A DNA stretch of 64,000 bases from Pogonophryne albipinna (GCA_028583405.1 CM053244.1:2093607-2157606); one strand, 5' to 3'; counted from the first letter of the stretch, positions 12,701 to 24,300 are shown. The notes: generated from the letters alone by a model not told the origin. Made by a program: numbers and translations.

Positions 12701-14118
12701 CAAAAGCATGCTTGGTTAGTTATTGTTTTAGAATCATGCAGTTACACTGATCACATGCCGGCATTCATTCACACTCACACCGTCAGGTTGTAAAGTCTTG
12801 GTCTGGTCAGAGTCACCCCAGAGTCAGTCATTGACAGTGCCTTCTCAAGTTACACTGTCGGTCAGGGTCAAAGGTCAGTTGGTCTCAGTCTTTTTGGCCA
12901 TGTGTGTGCTCTGCAGAGACTTTGATATTTCCGCATAGGCCAGTATCCTTTGTCTACAAAAATCTGTCATATATGGAGCGCCATCATTAATTAATTCACG
13001 ATTACAACTATAATTTTCCAGATATCTCTAACTTTTCATCGGAACAGCTGTTTCCCACATTCCCTGAAAAGTGTTAGCCAAAAAATGTCACTTCCTTATA
13101 GTACTACTACTGCAGTTTATTAACACCTAATCTATATTAAAATGTGTAATAGATCTATTTCAGAAACTTGTGTACTTAACTATTATCTTGTGTCAAAACA
13201 TTACTTGGATCTGTGTAGCTCTGCATTTCATAGCTCATTATACCCATTTATCTTCAATTCTGGTCTACTTAAAAACAATGTTAAATTCTTTAGCAGTGTG
13301 TGGAACCTTGGGTGTCCTAACATGCAACAATTACTCCCTCCTTTATCAAGGATTTAAAAACAGAAGTCATTTCATATTTCCATCTTAAAGCCCTCCTATG
13401 GTAATAACCATGGCACAATGGTGAAATCAATAATTTATAGATTGGAATACTATATTTGGCTTGGCACTAGCTCTCCCTCTAACATTATCCATTCAAATAA
13501 AGGTTGGTCTTATAGAGCGGTTCCTAAAACTACCCCTTTAATGGTGTTCAACATTGTAACAACTAAGATCACTACTTTATTCACAAGTGAATACAAATCT
13601 CTTGAAGAATGATTTGTTAACATGATGAAAAGATTGAAGAATATGGTTATATTCTGTCATGTATCCCCCTTTATCCCTCAGTGTGTTTTAGGATGATTCT
13701 CATTTTACTTTAATAGTTTCCTCTTTACTGCTATTTTTAATTTACCAATTGATTAATTCATGGTTAATACAACTTCTTATCTTCACTTATTTATCAAGTC
13801 AATTCAAGTTCTTTAAATGTGCGCTTATAAGTGTGTTTATGTGTAAACTCACTCATTCCCGTTGATTCCCTTCCCCTCTCCTCTGGTTTATCTCAAGCCG
13901 CGACCCCGGCCACCGCACATTCTGCTCGACCATCTCCTCTGATTATGACTCCTCCCCCTTTATCCATCAGCTGTTGTAACTCTTTGAGGCAGCCATCTGC
14001 CCAGCTACATCTGCAGCCCCCATCATGCCACGGGTCTTGAACTGCTTTGCATTTCATCTCCTCCTTTACAGTCTCTCTGCTGCTTTATGGAGGGCGGATT
14101 CTGCTCTCATGTCCCACA
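9786..14118 (-). mobile_element. LTR-retroelement/ERV-like insertion, non-autonomous
   Basis: The insertion is bounded by TG...CA (plus strand TGTTGTAGC ... CCCACA) with CTTC repeated on each side (9782-9785, 14119-14122), a 4-base duplication typical of retroviral integration. In minus orientation, 10972-9786 looks like a 3' LTR of about 1.2 kb: it begins TGATGATTC right after a purine/G-rich tract (10975-11005), the likely polypurine tract. Related LTR sequence lies at 20605-22386 and 45810-47010. I could not recognise a matching 5' LTR, gag, pol or env; 11530-14118 is mostly AT-rich without a convincing frame. Confidence 0.65.
11103..11312 (-). pseudogene. Short acidic frame upstream of the ERV-like polypurine tract, unknown
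   Basis: A frame of about 70 codons ends in an acidic tail shortly before the polypurine tract. Upstream of its start the same frame continues to about 11370 with a basic, tryptophan-containing stretch, then appears to be frameshifted. The position, at the 3' end of the internal region, fits the end of a retroviral last gene or an accessory gene, but no retroviral domain can be recognised. The plus-strand frame over the same bases (11253-11612) is proline-rich and probably a shadow. Confidence 0.25.
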
Positions 14119-14498
14119 CTTCACAGGTCTCACTAAAAAATCTATTAGAAAGCTGCAGCTAATTCAGAACGCTGCTGCTCGAGTCCTCACTAACACTAAG
14201 AAAGTGGATCACATCACTCCTGTTCTGAAGTCTTTGCACTGGCTTCCTGTGTGTCAAAGAATAGATTTCAAAATACTGCTGCTGGTTTATAACGCTTTGA
14301 ATGGTTTAGGCCCAAAATACATTTCTGACCTCCTGCTAAATTATGAACCATCCAGATCTCTCAGGTCTTCAGGGACTGGTCAGCTTTCTGTCCCCAGAGT
14401 CAGAACTAAACATGGAGAAGCATCGATCAGTTATTACGCTCCAAATATCTGGAACAAACTCCCAGAAACCTGCAGGTCCGCTGCAACTCTGACTACTT
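14119..14498 (+). pseudogene. L2-type reverse transcriptase, C-terminal segment
   Basis: Continuation of the LINE frame from 9785: KLQLIQNAAARVLT, KSLHWLPVCQRIDFKI, YNALNGLGPKYISDLL and RTKHGEASISYYAPNIWNKL are standard for the L2/CR1 C terminus. The frame runs to TLTTFN, where a piggyBac element splits it at TTAA. The remaining codons (KSRLKTFLFAAA-like) follow at 16508. Confidence 0.9.
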
Positions 14499-16507
14499 TT
14501 AACCTCTTAAGCCCGAGGGTCCCCCCAGTGGACCCCCCCCACAGTTTTTTTACGAGACTATGTCTCAGGGCTTCTTAACATTTATGAAACTATTAATGTT
14601 CCATACCCTTTTAACGCTAAGAAACTCCGCTAACTGACAATGTGAACCATTTTTAGCTAAAAGAAACACAAGAGTAATACCAAGCCTTTGAATTAGCATG
14701 GAGCGAAAAAATGCTAACTAATGCTAACGGATTTTACACAGCACTCACCGTAGAAATGCCCTTATTACTTATCGTAACTGCACAAACAAGATATACGATT
14801 TAAAGCTGAGACTCCACAGATTCCAGACATATAATATCATCACTGTACGCCCCCGAATTGCGGAGCTATCAGCCAGAAAAGAGAACGTAAACAACATCCG
14901 GTTTTAAAAATATTACAATAATTTCGTCTTACCTTTTTTGATTTGTGATCAAAAGTTGTGTTCACCGGAATAAAAACGCCGCTCAAGGTTAATCCAATGT
15001 CTTTGTGTCACGTAGAAATTTTGACTGATAATCCTTCATCATATTTATGGCAATATACTGGGTATAACATTTTGCCGTCCAGGCGTGCACTTTCAGATAT
15101 GCTTTGTTCGCTTCTCTATTACGTCCGCTATGGTAATTTTTACGTTGATTTGGGAACTGCCCATCGATTCTATTGGTTCTGATGGTTAAGAAAAAGGTGT
15201 AAATCACACGAATCGACCAATGGGTTCCAGAGATATGGTCCTGCGTAAAGTATAAAGAATGCCAGCCAGTTTAAGTACTTCACGCAGGCGGCTTCATTTA
15301 TTGTTTACTACTCACAGCAGGCATTACAGCAGAACCCAGAGCGCACGGAGCACAGAGCGGACAGCAGATAACGGAATTGCAGTTTTATTGCTTATAGATT
15401 ATCAGAACATTTCAAAGGGGACACAGCCACATTGGATATAAAACCTATGGATTAACTACATCATCGTTTTTATCGTTTTAATGCCATTGAAGACCAGTTT
15501 AGACCAGACAAAGAGGAAGGTAAGCCATTAGCCTAGCGCATGCTAGTACCTAGCTCCACTTGTTTTGATGTACGTTTTTGTTGATAACGTCGCAAGTTTG
15601 TATCTTTCAGTGTTGAGGTGGGCAGCGTTAGATTCTGTGTCTTTACGATCAAAAACGATGTGTTGGATGTGCAGCTAGGATAAGTAATAAGGGAGCTAGG
15701 AGTGATTTTCGGTGCAGTAATAGGTTAGCATTTTTCGCTCGGGGCTAATTCAGATGCTCACTGTTAGCATTGTGTTTTTTTGGAAAAAATAAATGAAAAA
15801 GATCAGTTAAATGAGTTTTTTCCCGTTATATGGATATAAAATATTCATAGTTTATTAAATAGTAAGGTTCCTTAGACGTTGTTTCCTGCAAATGACGCGA
15901 TTTCGGTCCGTGGGGCCTATAAGTGCTATATAAATAAACTTGCCTTGCCTAAGAGGATAACAGAGTATGTTCTTATATTTTATTTTTTATTTTTTTCACA
16001 ACAGATGTATTTGGATGGAATGAATACCTATAGTGAAAATTCAAAGTAATAAAATGATTTTTACAGTGAAAAAGTTCAAATGGAACTGATGGTTCCCAAA
16101 TTAACCAGAGGTGAGTCCGCCTGGACTTTATTTTTCTAAACCTCTCTAAAAAGGTCAAATGTAACTTGTTTTGCATCAATCTTGATACAGGGTACTTATT
16201 ATATGTTATAGTTTGGATTCCTAAAGCTTTTAGTCTACTAACCCATCATTCAAGGGTGGTTTTTACTATAAGTAATGGTTTTTTTTAGGCAGACATTAGA
16301 ATTTACATGTTTTTACTATGTTCCATCTGAATTTACTTTAAAATAAAAACATCTATATTGATTCTGACACTTCTACATCCAACTCACAGATGTAACCTTG
16401 CTTTGAGATAAAAGATTATTAATTTACCCCTTTTAGAAGTGAAGATATAGTCTTTGTTGTGTTAGTGGCATTTTCGATCCTGAAACCTGAAAAACAGAAG
16501 AGGTTAA
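14499..16507 (+). mobile_element. piggyBac-type non-autonomous element (2.0 kb)
   Basis: TTAA at 14499-14502 and 16504-16507; ends CCTCTTAAGCCC / AACAGAAGAGG are slightly diverged from those at 10-5736. Removing it restores the L2 reading frame, so its borders are secure. It has no transposase core. One short frame at 15481 (MPLKTSLDQTKRK) ends at a good donor (AGGAAG|GTAAGC) and may be a leftover first exon. A LINE tail piece (about 15910-15950) lies inside. Confidence 0.85.
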
Positions 16508-16835
16508 ATCCAGGCTGAAGACTTTTCTTTTTGCCGCTGCTTTTAATTGAACTATTCATATCTTAGACTGCACTGTAACTTTTATCCATGTATTTTTTCT
16601 TTTAATGTTTATTTTATTAGTTTTTCTTTTTAATGACTGATTTTAAATGCCATTTTCTTAATGTCTTTCATTTTTTGTAAAGCACTTTGAATTGCCTTGT
16701 GTTGAAAAGTGCTATATAAATAAACTTGCCCTGCCTAATAAAGATTTCATGTGACACATAACATGGATTTGTTGATGGGAATTAATGTGAATAAATGAAC
16801 TCTAGGTTAACGGTACTCTTGCTATCACTACTCAC

Positions 16836-16966
16836 CGACACTCTATAAACCTTGTCCCTCATGCTAGCCCTGACAACACCGGTAAGCACACCTTCATCTA
16901 GGCTGCACTGTTTTACGTGCCCTGACTTGTAGTAGTTCTCTCCTCTATCTACACTCTTCTTGTCAT
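16836..16966 (-). pseudogene. SWIM-YqaJ gene, upstream exon
   Basis: Between an acceptor (TTTTACTAAG) and a good donor (G|GTGAGT) on the minus strand lies a 131-base exon reading DDKKSVDRGENYYKSGHV..., then VVRASMRDKVYRVS. This matches the usual lead-in of SWIM-YqaJ proteins (a YxKSGxV...ASMRDKxY block just before the finger). Its donor phase is 0, and joining to 9165 gives an uninterrupted frame into CECPRGEWKCSH. It enters in phase 2, so at least one earlier exon should exist; none was identified between 16967 and the right inverted repeat. Confidence 0.65.
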
Positions 16967-17446
16967 CTTAGTAAAACGATATCAGACTGGTAATTGACAC
17001 AGCCATGACTTCTAGTTAAATTCAGTGTGGCTAAAATGAAAAGCTTTGTCAAAATATGCAAGCACGCGGAAGTCAAAGTCAGCTTTATTGTAAAAAATTC
17101 TACATGTGTTATACATCCAGAAATATCGAAATATCGTTTCCCACAGTGTGACATGTATACATAAAACAAAACAAAAAGGGCCTAGATAAACGGGGTATAC
17201 AGTTTAAAATGTTAATATATTTAAAGTGTTCAAAGTGCAGTTTCAGTGCAAGTCAGTTGAAACGATCTTAAGTTGGCGTGACGTTGAAGTCGTGCGACCC
17301 TGCTGCTGTACTGGCTTGTAGTTCGTTTATAGCATAACGTTAGCATTTCGCTTTTGGCGACTAGATTTATGATTCAAAAATTATAAAAGTAGGATAGACA
17401 TGTGGAGATTATCCGGCTGAACAAAACGTGTTCCCTCTCTTAAATG

Positions 17447-17572
17447 TGTGTCAACCACAGACCTTATTTCCAGCTATTTTCCAAAATCCTATGGAGAATT
17501 TGCATTGCGTTTTTCACGAAGGAACCGGAAGAAGTTTACTTCCGGGTTTTATGACGCGTCACTGCGGTTCTC
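17447..17572. repeat. Right terminal inverted repeat of the ISL2EU-like element
   Basis: Complement of the left arm at 6805-6955, ending ACTGCGGTTCTC followed by TA. The match extends inwards to GTGTCAACCACAGACC. Confidence 0.9.
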
Positions 17573-19282
17573 TATACTGTTTCAGAAATAATGCTTGATG
17601 TGGTTTGGAACATAATATGGCGTTTAATCACGGCAGCGTTTAGCTGAGTTTCTGCTGGTAGACAGCCTTCTCTTCACAGGGCTGAAATATGAGGGGTATG
17701 AGGCATGCTACAATGGGTGATAAAATGGGTGATCTGTCTGATATTTTGAACAAAACAATTCAGAGACATGTTTTGTATAGTGTTTAGAGTCGGTAGAGGC
17801 CCTGATAATTTATTCCGGTAAATTATTCTGACCTACTAATTGACCTGACCGAAGTTATTGAGTCTATGTAAGTTTACTGCTTGGCTCAGATCCACCAACG
17901 TCAGCAAGATCTCACCTCTATTAACTCCCCGAATAACCAGGTTCAATTAACTGCTGTTTCTATTCAGACAACTCTTTTTAATCTGTTTAAGGGATCCCGA
18001 AGGATTTTGATATCAGTAAATGAGGTGTGTTCCTACCTAAATGTGAGTGTGGCAGGGTGCAGTCTTACCTTTGAAGCAGGAGAGGAGAGCACAGATGTTC
18101 TTTTAGTTGTCCCAGTCCAAAAGGTGAGATCAGTTTATTTGAAGAAAAATAGGTCCAAACTAATACAGGGTTTTTACCTTCTCTCTTTAACACATTATAA
18201 TCATACGAAACATATCATGCTGGGGTTATATTTTTATCTAAAACCTTAATTCATATTTCTCCCATTTAAAGTCTAACTAAAACTATTAATTCTAAGATCC
18301 TGTACGTAATAATTACGCATTCCAGGCAAAGTCTAACTAAAACTATTAGTTCTAAGATCCTGTACGTAATAATTACGCATTCCAGGCAGAGTCTAACTAA
18401 AACTATTAGTTCTAAGATCCTGTACGTAATAATTACGCATTCCAGGCAGAGAGAACCTTACCGAGAGCTATTTACCCAGCTCTGAGGCCAGAGCCTACCG
18501 GGAGAGATTATACCAGGGGGAAATCCCCCTCTCTCTCTCTCGCTCCCAAAAAGCCAGTCTTTTTTATGCTCAAAAAACCGGATAGAAAACCCCAAAAACA
18601 CCTCCTCTATTTACCAACCAATGAACCTAACTGGGCATGGCCACTGATGTACAGGGCTGGACATATTCTATTTGCTATGGCATAAGACACACCTTCCCAT
18701 GTTTGTGTAAAAAAAAAAAGACATGACCAGACATATTCTATGGCTATGACATAACACCTTTTTGAGGCCTCAATGTGTTTCTCCTTAAGTCAGGAGCCCC
18801 CCTCCCTGTGAACTGCTGTGAGAGAAAAGGGGAAGAAACTTCCCTCTTCCTTATCAGTGACACCCATAAATCATAGACCTTACACACTCAACTTAACAAA
18901 CCACTTGTGTTTTGTTTATGCTGTAAATATAGAAAAACCTAAAATATGAAGCATTTTCATTTTGGGTTATACAAGAATATAATTAATTATATTTGATTAT
19001 AACTAACTTTCCTTTTAAGTATTCAACATACTATGAAGCTCTCAAAAATAGATATTGCCCTATAATATATTGTTCAAATATAGCACAATAGGTGAGCTTC
19101 AATGGACATTTTCAAAAGTTGAAACTCATTATAAACTAGGGTGAAGACATTTTCTTAGAAATTAATGTATTGACTTTAGACTGTCTGTCAGATTAAAAGC
19201 TACATAAGAAACATCTGACATCAAAACATGATTAAAACTGTTGCGATATACCTGAAAAGGCAACGCATTTTTATGACAACAT
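17573..19282. other. No recognised gene; contains a tandem repeat
   Basis: A 123-codon frame at 17881-18249 (plus) has no ATG at its start, no domain I recognise and no supporting splice context, so it is not called. The second half (18449-18900) is purine-rich and shows no clear transposon ends. Confidence 0.4.
18269..18448. repeat. 60-bp tandem repeat, three copies
   Basis: Three head-to-tail copies of a 60-base unit starting AGTCTAACTAAAACTATTA and ending ATTCCAGGCA. The copies differ at only two or three positions. No spacers, so not a CRISPR. Confidence 0.95.
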
Positions 19283-19424
19283 GATTTTTTTTAATTTTTT
19301 TTCAACATCTCTTTATTAGTTTTTATGCATAAACAAGACAGACTTTACATACTATCAGCAAAACAAACAAGTCAGAAAAAGAAAGAAAGAAGAAAGTACA
19401 ATAAAAACACAGCCCAAATAATAT

Positions 19425-20600
19425 TCAAGTGTCTTCATTCTCCCAATCATGTTGTAGACCATTATGCTCCAGGAAGTCGTAAAAGGTTTTCCAGATTTCC
19501 CAAAACCTATCCAGTTTGTTTTTAAGGAAAACACTTTTCCTTTCAAGAGCAAGGTAGAAAGTCATCCCTTTCAGCCATTGAGAAAGTCCACAGGTTGATG
19601 GTTCCTTCCATGTGCGAGCTATGTACCGTTTAGCCTCCAAAAAGAAAGCATTGAGCAGAAACCTTACATTCTTGGAATTTTCAAAGTCATGAGGGTATAT
19701 ATTCAGGAGACACAATTTAGGATCAAGAGGTACCTCTTTACCAATAACCACCCTGATCAGCTCTAACACCCTTTTCCAAAAGGAGATTATTTGTGGGCAC
19801 TCCCACATACAATGAAAGAGCGACCCCTTCACGTTGTTACATTTAAAGTGTGTATCAGGAATATTAGGATTAAAGTGGTGCAACCTAGCCAGAGTAATGT
19901 ACTGTCTGGTTAACCATTTATACTGTAGTAATTTGGAGTGTGTGTTCGTTGTTTGAGTTTGAGCAAGCCTTTGACCATTCCTCCTGTCTTATAATTTGTT
20001 TTAAGTCCAATTTCCAGGCCTGCAAGATATTTTTTGAGGATTCTTTACATTCATTTGCAAATAGATTGTATAATAAGGATACTTGACCCCTGGCTTCTTG
20101 ATGTTTCAAAATTATGTTTTCTAAAGTGGACAGAGGTGGAAGTTCTAAGCTGCCCTGGCAGGACCTTATAAAACTCCGGAATTGGAGATATTTGAAAAAG
20201 TGCTTTGCAGGAATTCCACATGTGGTTCTAAGCTCTTCAAATGACATAAATGTAGCTTCTTTATAAATGTCAGACACCTTAGCAATACCTTTGGTAGACC
20301 AGATTTTAAAGCCTGGATCTGCCCTGCCTGGACAAAATCCATCATTACCAAAAATTGGTGAGAATTGGGATAGATTCTGTGTCTCACCAAAGTATTTCAG
20401 AACACTGTGCCAAACCACAATTGTGTTTTTGAGAAAGGGGTTCCTTGTCTGTTTAATTAACTTTCTTTTATTTGCTGAGTAAATATAAAGGTTTATGGGG
20501 ACAGCAAGTGACAGGGATTCCATTGTGACCCATGCAGGAGGGTTGTCCTTCACAAAATAAAACAGTCCCGCCCTAATTTGAGCCGCCCAATAATACCAGG
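19425..20600 (-). pseudogene. L1 ORF2, C-terminal part
   Basis: Coding similarity starts at YYWAAQIRAGL (about 20600), passes WKLDLKQIIRQEEWSKAC and continues in a second frame with HFNPNIPDTHFKCN, a zinc-knuckle-like FHCMWECP, and FLLNAFFLEAKRYIARTWK. This is the conserved C-terminal region after the L1 reverse transcriptase. At least one frame change occurs at about 19890-19920. It lies between the ERV insertion and the 3' tail. Confidence 0.8.
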
Positions 20601-20604
20601 TGAG

Positions 20605-22386
20605 TGTAAGGGAAACTTCTGCAGCAATGGAGAGTGAGGACTCAGAGAGACACGAGGAGAGTTGGAGCTTTGATGTCAAACACTGTTAGTTTATTACAAG
20701 TATCGGCCGTGTCAGAGAATATTTTAATCTGATCACTTGGTATATTGAGTTTCTCAGCGTTCCTGAGAACCTGTCAAAATTACAAACATATGCTTCTCAT
20801 TAAGTCGCAATATCCCCTTGCTGCAACTTGAACCGGGACACAGGTCAAAGGGTCCTCTTTCTTCCTGTGGGGAAGAGTTGGGCAGAATAAGGATGGCAGA
20901 CACAGAGGGGTCGTTGTTCCTGTGTCTGGCATTCATTAGGCAGGCTTGCCATAAGTCCTCCCTCTCAGAATATAACAGATCCCTGATTCTCTTTGTCTCT
21001 TCAGAGTTCCGCGTGGTGGCTCACATGTAATACTGTGATAAACTATGTGAAGCTCTCCGGCCGTATCTATGAACTTTCAATAAATCTCAGTTGTTTGATT
21101 AAACAAGAATTCCAGTCTCCATCTTTCCTGCACTGCTCTGAAGTTTCCGTAACAGGCCGGAGAATTCATAGCACAAGTCACAGCAGCAAAAGGTTCTGAG
21201 TGCACGGGTGGGTTGCCACATCAATTCTGCCCAGTCTCTCTCTCGATAGACCTTTTAACTAGTTTACAGAGAGTTAATCAACAGCTGGGAACACTGGAGA
21301 TATCCCCAACATCTGGAGACACTCAATCACTTGTCTGACTCTTAGGCTCTGTGACCGAGAGTTGACCGGTCATAGACTGAGAAATATCAACATATGACTG
21401 CATTAGCACATTCCTTATGGGAGATAACAGAGTCAGGGTTGGTCGTACACGTTGTTGGAGCAATGAGTGGTCTTAAACCCACCTCGGCTCCACGCGTCCT
21501 TTGATGAGCTAGTCAATTTATAAAAGAAGGAATTCAAAGCACCAGGATAAAGGTTAAACAATAATCTGTTTTAATGGTAAAAGAACAACAATACAAGTTA
21601 AAAGGGGTACCCCTGCTCTGGTCCGAGTGCTGTTAGATCTTATTATCTTGGCAGCAGGAGGAAAAAAGAGACCGGACAAAGCACACAACTGGATACATGT
21701 AAGAACAACGAGGAGGAGTTGTGTGGATGCTCCTCCCATAGGGCCCATCTATTGGGAGATATAAAAACGACAGCCTGTCACAGTGAATCAGCGCGAGCCA
21801 GCCAGGAGGCAGCCGGAAACAAGAGTCTCTTCAGTTTGAGGCAAAACAAACACATCTGGTGTCCGGTGTCTCACATTCCTGGACCCTGCATACACACACA
21901 CATTTTCTGCATAGACTTCCCTCTCTCCGGCCCCCTCCCCCATCGGTTCAATACACACAGCTCCACACACCCTTGGCATTTTTAAGATATGACTAAGATA
22001 TAGTTGTTTATAGTTGGCTAATACAAGTAATACATGTAAGTTACTTTAATATCAATAATAACGAAGAAAACATTACCTCTGCTCTTAAGCAGTCCTACAG
22101 CAATGCGAGAAATAGTAGAACTTTACAGCATGTTTAACGTACACTCATTTCACCATGCACACCATGCAGCCCTCCAGATGTTTGACATGCTGTGTCCAAA
22201 TAAAGATATCTCATCTCTCACATCTCCACTACTCCTAATAGGAATGTTTCACTTCTCATATTTCCAGCTTCTTGTTATACAAACTGCTACTATTTGATAC
22301 AAAGTAATTAACACAGGTTACTTCAATAACGTCAACACACAGAAAGGTTAAATATCTTAGGAGTAAGGAAGAATTATTCCCTAACA
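20605..22386 (-). mobile_element. ERV-type LTR insertion in L1
   Basis: Bounded by TG...CA with the 5-base duplication GTGAG on each side (20600-20604, 22387-22391), exactly in the L1 ORF2. The part 21500-22330 is clearly related to the LTR at 9786-10972 (shared TTAATTACTTTGTAT and CTGCTCTGGTCC blocks). The remaining 890 bases contain an AATAAA signal about 80 bases before the CA end on the minus strand. There is no coding region, so it is either a solo long LTR or a collapsed non-autonomous copy. Confidence 0.65.
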
Positions 22387-23583
22387 GTGAGATTCGGTAA
22401 TTGTAGTCCACCTCTATCTTATGGCAAATATAACAAAGAGAGCCTATGTCTTGGGCGTTTATTATTCCAAAAGAAGTTTGAAAAAGTTTTCTTTAACAGT
22501 TTAAAAAAGGAAGATGGTGGGAAAAGTGGAATTGGTTGGAAAAGGTATAAGAATTTGGGTAAAATTGTCATTTTGAGAATGTTGATGCGTCCAATGAGAT
22601 GGGTAATTTAGTACATCTATTTATCAACTGTATAACTGCATCTGTGAGCTGATTGTAATTAGCTGGGATAATATTGTTAATAATTGGGCTGATTTTTACA
22701 CCCAGATAGGTAAATCCTAGTTGTGATACCACCAGTGGGGTCAAAACTGGAGGACTGAGCCTCGCGTTTTCTGACAAAAACATTATTATAGATTTGTTGT
22801 TGTTTATTTTGTAGCCTGAAAATATGCCAAAAGTACTCAGATAAAGTAAAGCAGGCAGTGTTTGATTTAGACTGGAGCAGAACAAAATAACATCATCCGC
22901 GTACAAAGCTATTCTGTGTTCTATACCTCCTATATGTATTCCCGTTATAATGGCGTGTTTACGGATTGCCATGGCCAGTGTGAATAGGAGAGGAGAAAGG
23001 GGGCAGCCCTGCCTTGTACCTCGCTTGAGTTTAATGGGAGATGACACAAGTCCATTTGTTAGGATTTCAGCTTGTGGGTTGGAGTACAGGAGTCGTACCC
23101 AACTTAAAAATATACCCCCCAATGCCGAACCTCTCCAGAACCTGAAATAAGTACTGCCATTCTACCCTGTCGAAGGCCTTCTCTGCGTCCAACGACAAAA
23201 TAGCATTGTCAGGACAACCAGATTTCTCAAAGAGAACATTGAGCACCCTCCATACATTGTGAAAACCCTGCCTTCCCTGTACAAATCCATTCTGGTCAGA
23301 ATGAACCCTTTTAGGTAAAATTGGCTCCAATCTTTTAGCTAGTACCTTACATAAGATTTTAAGGTCATTATTAAGATCTATAAGATCCACACTGTGTTGA
23401 AGGTTTTCCAGGTTTTACTAATAGTGTAATCAATGCATTATTTAGTGAAGGAGGAAAGGATCCCCTATCAAATCTATCAAATGATTCTTCATACATTTTG
23501 AGCAGTGGTGGGATCAGTTTAGCCTTAAAAATCTTATATATTTCAATTGGAATCCCATCAGGTCCAGGTGTTTTCCCTCCTTT
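22387..23583 (-). pseudogene. L1 reverse transcriptase (ORF2, middle)
   Basis: Blocks in order: GGKTPGPDGIPIEIYK, KRVHSDQNGFVQGR, LSLDAEKAFDRVEW, RGTRQGCPLSPLLF, and the catalytic ALYADDVILF. After this come GYKINNNKS and FTYLGVKISP, then the thumb region ending at the ERV insertion with DRGGLQLPNL. Two frame changes (about 23113 at a G run and 23385) break it. The endonuclease domain that should precede it is absent. Confidence 0.9.
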
Positions 23584-24300
23584 TAACCTGTTAAACCCCA
23601 TCCCTGTTTTTCAGGTCTCAGGCTCGAAAATGACATTTCCAGAACAAATGACCATAACAAGACTTCTAAAAGGGGAAAATTGTGAGTTGGATGTAGAAAA
23701 GTAAGAATCAATATAGATGTTTTTTTATTTTAAAGAAAATTCAGATTGAACATAGTAAAAAACTGTAAATTATAGTGTCCGTCCAAAAATAATTTTTTAC
23801 TTATAGTGAAAACTACCCTTGGATGATGGGTTAGTAGACTAAAAGCTTTAGGAATCCAAAGTACAACATATAATAAGTACCCTGTATCAAGATTGATGCA
23901 AAACAAGTGACATTTGACCTTTTTACAGAGGTTTAGCAAAAGAAACTCCGCCTCTGAGGTGATTTGGGTGGAAATGGGTGTGTTTGCCGTTTCTCTGGAA
24001 CCCATTGGTCAATTTTGACGATTGACATCTCTTTTTAACCGTTAGAGCCAATAGAATCGAAGGGGAATTTCCACATACACACCAACATTACCAAAAAAAA
24101 GTGGGGGCTTTGCGCATGCAGTTTGCCGTAAAGCGAATCTCACGCTCTGAAATCTGAAAACGGAAAAGTAGGTTTATTGCTTATGGATTATCAGAAATCA
24201 TTTCAAAGTGACACAGACACATTGGATTAACCTATGCATTAACCTTCAGCAGCATTTTTATCGTTTTAATGCCATTGAAGACAACTTTTGATTAGACAAC
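23583..24300 (-). mobile_element. piggyBac-type fragment within L1
   Basis: TTAA at 23583 is followed by CCTGTTAAACCCC and about 700 bases matching the complement of 28400-29058. The far end is lost: by about 24300 the match stops. Another TTAA occurs at 24509, exactly where L1 ORF1 coding stops. Confidence 0.75.

Larger units (their letters stand above)
9297..16737 (+). mobile_element. L2-type LINE, 5'-truncated, split into three parts
   Basis: Three segments read in order: 9297-9785 (reverse transcriptase from LGPLLFN), 14119-14498 (C-terminal part) and 16508-16737 (last codons, 3' untranslated region and GTGCTATATAAATAAA tail). The breaks are an LTR/ERV-like insertion with a CTTC duplication and a piggyBac element at TTAA. 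The LINE starts inside the reverse transcriptase, as expected for 5' truncation. The whole lies in the intron between the two SWIM-YqaJ exons. Confidence 0.9.
6805..17572. mobile_element. ISL2EU-like DNA transposon (THAP + SWIM-YqaJ), 10.8 kb with nested insertions
   Basis: The outer ends are an inverted pair: 6805 starts GAGAACCGCAGTGACGCGTC and the complement of 17572 reads the same 20 bases, followed by about 130 bases of further similarity. TA dinucleotides flank both ends (6803-6804, 17573-17574). After removing the L2 and its passengers (9297-16737), the element is about 3.3 kb. It holds a THAP zinc-finger exon on the plus strand and a convergent minus-strand gene with a SWIM finger and a YqaJ-type nuclease domain. 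A THAP protein together with a YqaJ nuclease and TA target sites is, as I recall, characteristic of the ISL2EU superfamily; that label is inference. The DDE transposase part was not found. Confidence 0.7.

Noticed and set aside
17881..18249. A 123-codon plus-strand gene
   Set aside because: It lacks an ATG at its start, has no recognised domain, and its end runs towards the tandem repeat; no splice context supports it.
18269..18448. CRISPR-like direct repeats
   Set aside because: The 60-base units are head to tail without unique spacers, and the genome is eukaryotic.
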